Assembly (NCBI GenBank): GCA_913046025.1
Contig: CAJWRP010000086.1
Coordinates: forward strand, 1 to 7,776
Source of the DNA: an uncultured Chloroflexota bacterium
GTDB taxonomy: Bacteria > Chloroflexota > Dehalococcoidia > SAR202 > UBA11138
Length of the DNA stretch: 7,776 nucleotides
Direction of reading: 5' to 3'
A program made the position numbers and the translations under genes. Positions 1 through 6,069 of the stretch are shown here, one piece after another; the first letter of the stretch is position 1, and the number at the start of each line of letters is the position of its first letter. Under the pieces are notes generated by a model. That model was not told the origin of the DNA. It saw only the letters and a program-made list of their open reading frames with translations, and did not search any database.

Positions 1-336
1 GGCGTAAGAAACTTCATCGACGTTCCCGCAGCGTTGGCAGAGATGGTCAGAGTGGTTAAGCCGGGAGGACGCGTTGTTATTCTTGAGATCGTGAGGCTGG
101 AGGGTAGGGGACTACGAACTAGAGTCTTGCCCGTGTGTTTTCGGTATGCCACTCCGCTGCTTGGCGCGGCGTTGGCTGGCAACCGCGAGGCGTACGCCTA
201 CCTGCCCCAGTCTGTGGAAGGCTTTCTCAGTGCCAATCAGCTTGCCGAACTGATGGGAGGGGCCGGCTTGCAGGACGTCCGATTCAGGTCGCTGGGACTG
301 GGTACGGTCGCCATTCACACAGGTGTGAAGCCGTAA
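1..336 (+). CDS. ubiE: UbiE/MenG-family quinone methyltransferase, C-terminal part
   Basis: The gene enters from the left edge in frame 1 and 111 residues are visible before TAA at 334-336; family members are roughly 230-240 residues, so about half is missing. The family transfers a methyl group from S-adenosylmethionine to the quinone ring in the last steps of menaquinone (or ubiquinone) synthesis, in the cytoplasm or at the inner membrane face. Seen here: the late Rossmann-fold strand VVKPGGRVVILEI (visible residues 18-30) and the typical C-terminal pattern YLPQSVEGF (67-75), an AGLQDVRF segment (88-95) and the closing LGLGTVAIHTGVKP. This ending is characteristic of UbiE/MenG rather than of general methyltransferases. 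In a Chloroflexota-like host the expected product is menaquinone, which is inference. The gene is convergent with the protease to its right, with one base between the stop codons. Confidence 0.88.
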   Translation, partial: GVRNFIDVPAALAEMVRVVKPGGRVVILEIVRLEGRGLRTRVLPVCFRYATPLLGAALAGNREAYAYLPQSVEGFLSANQLAELMGGAGLQDVRFRSLGLGTVAIHTGVKP

Positions 337-337
337 A

Positions 338-1513
338 TTAGGTGCCTGGCGGGCGCGCTACTAACTGGACAGCCGTGACGACCGGCTCGCCTTGGTGCAG
401 ATATTCCACCTGGATTTCCTGGCCTACATCAAACGTCCAGAGCAAGCTCAGAAAGTCAGCCATGTCTGGCGTGGGAATGTCATTCAGCTTTGTAACGACA
501 TCTCCAACGCGGATACCTGCTTCGTAGGCTGGCCCGCCCTGAGACATACGAGTAACGATAACGCCGTCGGTGACACTGATGCCCAGCTGGTTTGCCCTGG
601 CAGGAGTCACATCCGCGCCCGTCAGCCCGATTAAAGGCCGCGTTACCCGTCCATGCTCAACGAGGCTGTCGATTATGGGACTTGCCACCGAGGAACTTAC
701 GGCAAAGCCTATGCCCTGAGCGCGTCGCAGAATGGCCGTGTTGATGCCGATTACCTCGCCATTTAGGTTAATTAACGGTCCACCGCTGTTGCCGTCGTTG
801 ATGGCAGCGTCTGTCTGAATCAGGTCGTAGAGATCACCGCGCTCCGTGCTAATGGTGCGTCCTCTAGCACTAACGATGCCTAACGTAACCGTGGGACCCC
901 CTTTAAGAGCCAAAGCGTTGCCAAGGGCCACTACCCAGTCCCCTACTTCCAGGTTATCGGAATTTCCAAAGGTGACTGAAGGTAGATTCTCTGCCTCGAT
1001 TTTCAAGACGGCAAGGTCGGTGATTTGGTCCTGACCAACCACTTCTGCCACATAACTGTCGCCGGATGGCAGGTTAACAACTATCTCTTCAGCGCCTTGA
1101 ACCACGTGAAAGTTAGTAAGAATGTAACCGTTCTCCCGAATTATCGTCCCAGTACCGGCTCCTTCATCGGTGAAATCAAAAAAGAGTCCCCTATTCAGTG
1201 ATTCGACTGAAATAGAAACCACAGAAGGCTCAATGGCGTTAACCAGTTCTGATATGGAAGGAAGAGATGACAGCGTTGCTACGGACGGCAAGGAGCTGCC
1301 AGCTGTCTGTGCTGGAGCTGCCGCCTGGACAAGTAGCTCTTCACCGTTGGGAATGACTGGATCGCCAAAGGATGAAAGCTGAGGAGGTGGGTCCGTATCT
1401 ACCGGATTGCCGCAAGCTACCATAGCCATCAGCGCAATCACCAGGGAAGTTAGCTGGTTTCTGGCGCTAATCCGCCTCTGCCCCTGAGGACACCACGTCA
1501 CGAACCCGAACAC
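338..1513 (-). CDS. HtrA/DegP-like trypsin-type serine protease with one PDZ domain, probable lipoprotein
   Basis: This is an HtrA-family endopeptidase that degrades or trims misfolded proteins outside the cytoplasm. In the 391-residue reading the catalytic triad is visible: His136 in ILTNFHVVQG, Asp166 in DQITDLAVLK and Ser243 in DGNSGGPL. A single PDZ domain follows at about 293-386, with a PLIGLTG carboxylate-binding-type stretch and the AGIRVGDVV motif. The N-terminus has RR, a hydrophobic stretch (LTSLVIALMAMVA) and Cys34, which looks like a lipobox (MVAC); a Ser/Pro-rich tether then runs to about residue 90. It is therefore probably a membrane-anchored extracytoplasmic lipoprotein. The start shown is a GTG inside the YihY gene, giving a 47-base overlap. 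A second in-frame GTG lies at codon 5, and neither has a clear Shine-Dalgarno, so the exact start is uncertain. It is probably translated from the YihY message. The family call is firm; the substrate is unknown. Confidence 0.93.
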   Translation of the reverse strand: MFGFVTWCPQGQRRISARNQLTSLVIALMAMVACGNPVDTDPPPQLSSFGDPVIPNGEELLVQAAAPAQTAGSSLPSVATLSSLPSISELVNAIEPSVVSISVESLNRGLFFDFTDEGAGTGTIIRENGYILTNFHVVQGAEEIVVNLPSGDSYVAEVVGQDQITDLAVLKIEAENLPSVTFGNSDNLEVGDWVVALGNALALKGGPTVTLGIVSARGRTISTERGDLYDLIQTDAAINDGNSGGPLINLNGEVIGINTAILRRAQGIGFAVSSSVASPIIDSLVEHGRVTRPLIGLTGADVTPARANQLGISVTDGVIVTRMSQGGPAYEAGIRVGDVVTKLNDIPTPDMADFLSLLWTFDVGQEIQVEYLHQGEPVVTAVQLVARPPGT

Positions 1514-2408
1514 GCGACAACCCCGCCCAAAGAAGTTTCAGGCCCCGTTGCTCATCATTCAACGTCCGTGATTTGGCCATATAGTTTGCATGGCGAGAGG
1601 TAAGCAGGGCACAGAACAGCAGTATGTTAGCCGACAGGTATACCCAGGTCAACAGGGCCATGACAGCACCGACTGGGCCGTAGACTGCGTTATAAACAGG
1701 GAAGGTCTTCACGTAAATCAGGAAGCCCCACTTGGCGGCTTCGAATGCGACAGCTCCTAAAAGCGCCCCCATCCATACGTCTGACAGGGTAACTTTGGTA
1801 TTTGGCAGAAAACGGTAGAGCACGATAAATGCGCCGAACGTGATCACTGGCATAACTAGCTGGGCAACAATATCCCATAGCGTGGTAGTGACAGCGGCCC
1901 CACCTTGAGTGAAGTAGGACGTGATCTCGCTGAAGAAACCGATGGTGGGAGCAATGAATATGAGAGCCAGCATCAGAAGGCCCGCGCTCACGGTCAGGCT
2001 AAAGTCAATCAGGCGCTCCTTGAGGAATGGTCTGTGCTTTTTGATGCCCCACGCGGCGTTTATTCCCTTACGCATGGCACCGAAGGCCGACGTTGATGCC
2101 CAGAGCAGACCAAGCACGCTGAAGAGACCTGTTATGGCCCTGGTCCTGACCACACCCTGCATAGTTTCGCTAATGAATTCAGGTGATATAGGAATGATCG
2201 CTGCCATCTCGATAGCTAGCTGGTCCCGTTCGGCAGTTGGTCCCAATACGAAACCCGCGATGGATATCATAGCCAGAATCAGTGGGAACAGCGAAAAAAG
2301 CGTGTAAAAAGATATCGCTCCTGCCATGTATGGGCAGTTCTTGTCCAGAAATTCCCCAACGGCATCGGCCACAAAAAGAACGAATCTAATGAAATAGATA
2401 ATGGCCAT
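1467..2408 (-). CDS. YihY/BrkB-family integral membrane protein
   Basis: This 313-residue polytopic membrane protein is of the YihY/virulence factor BrkB family, once misnamed ribonuclease BN. Its molecular function is not settled; transport or envelope roles have been proposed. Family signs in the sequence are the N-terminal PYMAGAISFYTLFSLFPL segment (26-43), the block LLWASTSAFGAMRKGINAAW (101-120), which includes the conserved W-x-S motif, and VYGPVGAVMALLTWVYLSA (242-260). About six hydrophobic segments fall near 30-55, 92-112, 136-158, 180-200, 210-234 and 245-270, followed by a basic cytoplasmic-looking tail. The length fits the family. The ATG start has no evident Shine-Dalgarno. The gene ends with TAG inside the start region of the downstream protease gene, so the two are very likely co-transcribed and may be translationally coupled. 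Confidence 0.92.
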   Translation of the reverse strand: MAIIYFIRFVLFVADAVGEFLDKNCPYMAGAISFYTLFSLFPLILAMISIAGFVLGPTAERDQLAIEMAAIIPISPEFISETMQGVVRTRAITGLFSVLGLLWASTSAFGAMRKGINAAWGIKKHRPFLKERLIDFSLTVSAGLLMLALIFIAPTIGFFSEITSYFTQGGAAVTTTLWDIVAQLVMPVITFGAFIVLYRFLPNTKVTLSDVWMGALLGAVAFEAAKWGFLIYVKTFPVYNAVYGPVGAVMALLTWVYLSANILLFCALLTSRHANYMAKSRTLNDEQRGLKLLWAGLSRVRVRDVVSSGAEAD

Positions 2409-2453
2409 TAGCGGCGTGTACCAATTACTTTCAGAATTAGTTGCAAAATGAAA

Positions 2454-2618
2454 CTACATCTCCAAGAATCTGCGTATTATGTTGACAGTATCTTGCAAGT
2501 TTTCGTCGTGAAATCCGTGGCCGACCCCAGGCACTTCGTCAACGAAGCCATTCTCATACGGAATGGTGATTGCCATCTTGTCGGCCTGCCCTCTTCTGGT
2601 GTTATCTATTTGCTTCGT
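2454..2618 (-). pseudogene. Decayed C-terminal fragment of an alpha/beta hydrolase
   Basis: A 54-codon stretch between two TAG codons, read on the minus strand, looks like the extreme C-terminus of an alpha/beta hydrolase (dienelactone hydrolase or acyl-peptidase style). It has QADKMA (residues 11-16), the catalytic-histidine motif VPGVGHGFHDEN (29-40, His34) and an amphipathic final helix VNIIRRFLEM. In intact enzymes the Ser nucleophile and the acid residue lie upstream. Here the frame closes at a stop only 54 codons back, and the DNA beyond belongs to the tail of the 785-residue gene, so the active-site core is absent. No convincing start or ribosome binding site is present. It sits in the same orientation between the large surface-protein gene (8 bases away) and the YihY gene (45 bases away), as expected from a deletion that removed the hydrolase 5' part. 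The motif match is seen directly; the pseudogene status is inference. Confidence 0.62.
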
Positions 2619-2626
2619 CTAGCCCC

Positions 2627-4984
2627 TCAAATACCGCCCTCATCAGCGGTTCCTCTTTTTCGCCTTCGATTCATACGCGCGCCTGCTAACAGTCCAATAG
2701 GGGCGATTAAAAGCGCGACGTTTGCCAGGCCTGTGGCCCAGCCTATGTGTCCAGTCGTGGCGTTGCATCCGCCGACTGCAGTTGGTTTTTGAGAATCGCC
2801 AGCCTCTGCTGTGATAAAGACCTGTGGTGTCGCCGACTGCACTACACTCGCGACAGTCGGTTCAGCCGCCAATGCTGTAATTGTTGCATTTGGCCTAGCG
2901 GTTGGCGGGACATCCACTGTAGGTGGGACATCGTTTGTTGGGAGGGCCGTGGAGGTGGCAACTCGAGTTGGGTCCGCCGTAGCTGTTGGGAGGGCCGTAG
3001 AGGTGGCAACTCGAGTTGGGTCCGCCGTAGCTGTTGGGAGGGCGGTAAATGTAAGGTCGATCCTCTTCACGCCATCCTGAAAGAAGAAGACTGGTGTCGT
3101 TAGAGAAGCGCGTGTGTCGCCCAGGAAAAATTCAATAGGCTGGCCGATGTATGACCGATCCGGAGGCAATATCACCAGACTCGAGTATGAGTTGCCATCC
3201 AATGCGGCAGTGGAGCTGGTGTAATCTCCTATCTTAGCGACTAACTCAGCCTCGTCGGGGACAACGCCTCCGTTACGAATGTTTATTCGGCCATTCATGA
3301 TAGAAGGCGCTAACGGCAGTGGTGTAGGCGTAACGGAAGGAATTGGGCTTGAAGTAGCCGTTGGTGCTGGCGTTGTCGTCGGTATCAGCCGTGCCAGCAC
3401 GGTCGCGACGCCGACTGTTGCCGTTGGTAGAGGAATCAGACGTACAGATACTTTGATCGACCTTGGTCCTCCATTGGATTCGATCTCGATTGTGCCGGAG
3501 AAATTTCCAGGTACCGCGGCCTTACTTATGGCCACTTCAAAGGTGCCTTCGCCATTAAAGGTCTCGGTGGGACTCTCAAGTTCCAACCACTCTGGCCAGC
3601 TTACGACCGTCCACTCTAGAGTTCCGCGGCCGTCATTGGAGATTTCGAATGAGGCTTCGTCTGACTCTCCTTCTTGTATTGTTCCGAATGCCCAGTCCAG
3701 GGGGGCGACCGCTAATAGAGCGCCTCTTGCAACTTCAAAGTCGTCGCCTTCTGTAACTTCTGCATCGCGATCTGGAGGTCCGCTCTTGTCAGCCACGCTG
3801 GGAAACGGTACGTCATCGAATAGGAATTCGAAGGCCGGATAGGCTCGAAGCTGAGCTCCCAATTCGTAATCGCCAGGAAAAGTACCGTATGGAATAGTCC
3901 AAGTAAATTTTAGACTATCCGTCTCGTTTCCCTTATCCACAGGCCCGACAATGGCGTCCAGGCCTTCGGCATTGCTATTGAAGAAAAGAGATCCGGTTGG
4001 GGCCTGCAGGAGAAACGTGACGCTGTATGTCATGGGGATTTCGCCGTCGTTCATGATTCGATACAAGAACGTAACTTCGTCACCCGGATCGTAAACGGAG
4101 CTTTGCACCTTCATTCGAGAAAGGACACCGTTGGCGTTGCGGTTCACTGAGATAGACACGTCTACGTCCGTGGTCCCGGCGTTGGATTCGAGCTTGAATT
4201 GATCGTTAAGGTTTCCCTTTAGAATGGTGCTACGGACCTGCAAAATGATTGTGTGGTTGTTTGTCATGAGGATAGACTCTTGGGGGTCTTCCTCGCTCGC
4301 CTCTGGGAAAATGAGTTCCAGCCAATCGGGCAATTCCGTAATCTTCCAGATAAGGTCTCCTGCCGCACGGTTTGGGTTGGCCAAAATTATCCGCGCTTGC
4401 GGAGTGTCGTCATCTGTCACGTCTCCAAAGTCTATAGAGGACTCAGATAGAAACAGAGATGCTGAAGAGCTTTGGATAACAACGGTAGTCTTCTCTTCAT
4501 CGTGGACATTGGAAAAATTGGCAGCCTCGCGGACAGTGATGATGATCGTATGGCGACTCGTCTGGGCCCCAAAAGGTGCGTTCCAGCTGAATGTAATTTT
4601 CTTCTTTTCTTCTGGCTCCAGTCGTAAGTCCTTGTTGCCCTGTAGAAGGTCATCTGTGCTGTAGACGGTCCTTCCATTGTCGTCCTGCACTTCAAAGACA
4701 ATGACGTAATCCTGTTCGAAGTCAGGATCGTCGTCATCGAAAACGCTGAGGTTGCGAATATCGGTAAACCGGACCTTAATCTGAATTTTTGTGCCCTTTG
4801 GGAAGACCGACTCCACCTTGTCAGTCTTGGCGTCTAAAACAACAAGGCTTGTGATTTCCACGTTCTGCGCGCTCTGGGCAAGTGGATTGGCGAATACAGA
4901 GGCAAAAGCTGTCAAAGCTACGAATGCTCCGGCTATCAGAGCGACGCTTCTGATGTAGTTGAATTTGGCCCAAATAAAATTCAA
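2627..4984 (-). CDS. Large secreted, C-terminally membrane-anchored multidomain beta protein
   Basis: No named family covers the whole 785-residue protein, and its function is unknown; a surface structural or adhesive role is the likely guess. An N-terminal signal peptide (residues 1-32, with cleavage probable after SVFA) is followed by a beta domain at about 42-172 that includes an acidic DDDDPDFEQD patch, then a BACON/ASH-like domain (176-280; IDFGDVTDDD, LPDWLEL), an Ig/CARDB-like domain (290-395) and a second BACON-like domain (424-516; WAFGTIQEGE, WPEWLEL). A Thr/Pro linker (517-560) leads to a small beta domain (561-647; MNGRINIRNGG, IGQPIEFFLGD), a long Thr/Pro/Ala linker with an exact 16-residue repeat, then Cys740, a hydrophobic segment (about 752-769) and the basic tail RRRKR. 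The start is TTG, chosen because it has a well-placed AAAGG and no ATG or GTG lies upstream in frame. The hydrolase remnant, YihY and HtrA genes lie downstream in the same direction. Confidence 0.88.
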   Translation of the reverse strand: MNFIWAKFNYIRSVALIAGAFVALTAFASVFANPLAQSAQNVEITSLVVLDAKTDKVESVFPKGTKIQIKVRFTDIRNLSVFDDDDPDFEQDYVIVFEVQDDNGRTVYSTDDLLQGNKDLRLEPEEKKKITFSWNAPFGAQTSRHTIIITVREAANFSNVHDEEKTTVVIQSSSASLFLSESSIDFGDVTDDDTPQARIILANPNRAAGDLIWKITELPDWLELIFPEASEEDPQESILMTNNHTIILQVRSTILKGNLNDQFKLESNAGTTDVDVSISVNRNANGVLSRMKVQSSVYDPGDEVTFLYRIMNDGEIPMTYSVTFLLQAPTGSLFFNSNAEGLDAIVGPVDKGNETDSLKFTWTIPYGTFPGDYELGAQLRAYPAFEFLFDDVPFPSVADKSGPPDRDAEVTEGDDFEVARGALLAVAPLDWAFGTIQEGESDEASFEISNDGRGTLEWTVVSWPEWLELESPTETFNGEGTFEVAISKAAVPGNFSGTIEIESNGGPRSIKVSVRLIPLPTATVGVATVLARLIPTTTPAPTATSSPIPSVTPTPLPLAPSIMNGRINIRNGGVVPDEAELVAKIGDYTSSTAALDGNSYSSLVILPPDRSYIGQPIEFFLGDTRASLTTPVFFFQDGVKRIDLTFTALPTATADPTRVATSTALPTATADPTRVATSTALPTNDVPPTVDVPPTARPNATITALAAEPTVASVVQSATPQVFITAEAGDSQKPTAVGGCNATTGHIGWATGLANVALLIAPIGLLAGARMNRRRKRGTADEGGI
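2937..3046 (-). repeat. 48-bp tandem repeat (two full copies plus a partial third) in the linker of the surface protein
   Basis: Copies lie at 2937-2984 and 2985-3032 and differ at a single base; a degenerate partial third copy runs to about 3046. Each unit encodes 16 residues (TALPTATADPTRVATS) in the Thr/Pro/Ala-rich stalk of the 785-residue protein. Near-identity at the DNA level, including third codon positions, points to recent duplication by slippage or unequal exchange. The copy number probably varies between strains and changes stalk length. Confidence 0.92.
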
Positions 4985-4991
4985 AGTAGTG

Positions 4992-4996
4992 CCTTT
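4992..4996 (-). promoter_or_regulatory. Shine-Dalgarno (AAAGG) that sets the TTG start of the surface-protein gene
   Basis: On the minus strand AAAGG lies seven bases before the TTG at 4984. There is no in-frame ATG or GTG between this TTG and the upstream TGA, and the signal peptide begins directly after it, so TTG is the best start. A TATAAA-like hexamer on the minus strand at 5056-5061 could be its -10, but no matching -35 is visible. Confidence 0.55.
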
Positions 4997-5156
4997 GATA
5001 CCTGCATCGGCCCTTCCTTTACGGCATATACGAAAAGCTAATCACTTACAGTTCTTTTATAAACCGGTCAGATGGTTAATGGATAGAGGATTCTGGAGAG
5101 CTTTTCTCTCTTGTCGTCACTTTAGATTTCGCATTAGCTTCCGAACAGATAATTGA

Positions 5157-5822
5157 TTGTTACGGTATTTCCTTCTCTATCACGTACTGCAGCAACTCTC
5201 CTGGGACGGCATGCCGCAGAACTACTACGTGTTCAATACCGGCGGTGTTGGTGCCGACGGAAATGAAGCTGCCAGCGGCGCGAATTACAGCAGGAAGATT
5301 CCTCGTGAATTGACTCTCTTGCTGCAGGAAGCGCTGCTCAGAGATGCCGTTCGCTTCGAATATGACTCCACCATGCGGGCGGAGGTGGCCGTGGCCCTTC
5401 TCAATCTGCAGGGCGAGGAGATTCTCGACTTGCGGAAGGACTGGCTCCCGATAAATATCTACGGCGATGCAGACTATACCAGTCGCGTTGTGGACCTCCG
5501 ACGTCGGCGTTATTACGGGGTCTCCTCCTAGGACAAGGCTGGCATCCTGCGCTATACCAAGGCCACTTATGCTCTGCTCGACCTTGGTGACGTACCTCCG
5601 ACTTCTAACGAGCGTGAGCTTGCATGGCTGCTGTCGTTCCATTGGCATGTAAACAACGCCTAGGACACCTTACGCGAATTGGCGGAGCATCTCGGAGAGG
5701 GTACATGTCCCTCTGAATACATGCTGCGCGCGCTTCAGTGGAAGTACGACGAAGGAGCCAATACTGGCCTGGCTCTTTCTGAGGAATCGGTCAAGGCACT
5801 ATTGGCCGTGGGGCCCTGCTAA
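5157..5822 (+). pseudogene. 5'-truncated PEP carboxykinase (ATP)-like gene remnant with two in-frame TAG codons
   Basis: One reading frame stays coherent for 221 codons up to TAA at 5820-5822, but TAG interrupts it at 5529-5531 and 5661-5663. The translation resembles the C-terminal lobe of ATP-dependent phosphoenolpyruvate carboxykinase, which interconverts oxaloacetate and PEP. YYVFNTGG (codons 23-30) matches the Y-x-V-N-T-G strand, RKIPRELTLLLQEALL (46-61) the following helix, and EEILDLRKDW (87-96) the ILDPR-type segment. A further 90 or so residues (ILRYTK, NERELAWLLSFHWHV) continue past the usual PckA end, so a divergent PEPCK-like family is also possible. The frame opens right after TGA at 5154-5156, and nothing upstream resembles the catalytic N-terminal two thirds (P-loop, metal site). 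I see no start or ribosome binding site. Sense-strand protein character persists across both TAGs without frameshift, suggesting fairly recent loss. The family call is moderate; the broken state is clear. Confidence 0.6.
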
Positions 5823-5872
5823 TAATATGTTGGAAGCGTAAATTCGAGTTATTAGTAGTAAGTTAAGTAAAA

Positions 5873-5920
5873 ACAGTAACAGTTCCCTTGAGGCAAAAGC
5901 CTCAAGGGAACTGTTACTGT
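5873..5920. terminator. Perfect 22-bp inverted repeat with AAAA loop, possible terminator
   Basis: The left arm at 5873-5894 and right arm at 5899-5920 are exact reverse complements, separated by AAAA (5895-5898). The core pairs CCCTTGAGGC with GCCTCAAGGG. Read on the minus strand the stem is followed by a run of T (complement of A at 5869-5872), a normal intrinsic-terminator shape. Read on the plus strand the next bases are GCCACATTTT, a weak U tract. It lies 50 bases after the PEPCK-like remnant and just before the aminotransferase promoter. It could end transcription from the left, block antisense transcription from the right, or be an RNase III-type processing hairpin or the trace of a small mobile palindrome. 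The symmetry is certain; the role is inference. Confidence 0.6.
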
Positions 5921-5942
5921 GCCACATTTTCAGGTCAGGCTG

Positions 5943-5951
5943 TGCTAAAAT
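5943..5951 (+). promoter_or_regulatory. Extended -10 promoter candidate for the aminotransferase gene
   Basis: TGCTAAAAT fits the extended -10 pattern TGn followed by TATAAT (5 of 6 in the hexamer). There is no good -35 at the usual spacing, which extended -10 promoters tolerate. Transcription would start near 5958, giving a leader of about 110 bases before the GTG. Confidence 0.4.
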
Positions 5952-5958
5952 CCTCTAC

Positions 5959-6043
5959 GGAGTTTTGATGTAAATTAATGGCAGGGAAGGGGCGGATCAG
6001 CCTAAACGAAGGCATACGCGCAAAAATATTCCCCTAAAACTCT
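5959..6043 (+). promoter_or_regulatory. Foldable 5' leader of the aminotransferase mRNA, unidentified
   Basis: The leader can fold into nested helices. GGAGTTTT (5959-5966) pairs with AAAACTCT (6036-6043) through eight pairs, one of them G-U. Inside this, GGGAA (5984-5988) pairs with TTCCC (6029-6033), and GCCT (6000-6003) with AGGC (6010-6013) over a six-base loop. The outer helix would begin at the predicted 5' end of the transcript and leaves the ribosome binding site free. I do not recognise a known riboswitch class; it lacks the conserved glycine-riboswitch core. It may be a regulatory leader or chance pairing. Confidence 0.3.
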
Positions 6044-6058
6044 TTGCAAATACTCACT

Positions 6059-6064
6059 GAGGAG
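6059..6064 (+). promoter_or_regulatory. Shine-Dalgarno (GAGGAG) that decides the GTG start of the aminotransferase
   Basis: GAGGAG lies five bases before GTG at 6070-6072. The reading begins SNLRTPGPIPVP, the expected N-terminus for this family, so the GTG is well supported. Confidence 0.8.
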
Positions 6065-6069
6065 CTGTC

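Noticed and set aside
2409..2450. Promoter for the YihY gene (TTGCAA with TGGTAC on the minus strand)
   Set aside because: Both hexamers are poor matches, and the gene may simply be read from upstream.
2448..2792. 114-codon open frame on the plus strand
   Set aside because: It is antisense to both the hydrolase remnant and the end of the surface-protein gene, and has no motif of its own.
2937..3046. Possible CRISPR-like repeats
   Set aside because: The 48-bp units are directly adjacent with no spacers, sit in frame inside a gene and encode a 16-residue protein repeat.
3279..3842. 187-codon open frame on the plus strand
   Set aside because: It is the complement of the surface-protein gene; its Ala/Ser/Val-rich low-complexity translation mirrors the Thr/Pro linker on the other strand.
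4959..5156. Upstream in-frame extension of the PEPCK-like remnant through TGA at 5154
   Set aside because: The 65 codons before the TGA show no PEPCK-like features and overlap the start region of the surface-protein gene, so selenocysteine readthrough is not supported.
5160..5648. 162-codon open frame on the minus strand
   Set aside because: It lies antisense to the PEPCK-like remnant, whose sense translation carries recognisable protein motifs. The antisense product has no known motif and no ribosome binding site was seen.
5959..6043. Glycine or THF riboswitch before the aminotransferase gene
   Set aside because: The conserved cores of these classes are not visible; only generic nested pairing is present, so no known class is named.
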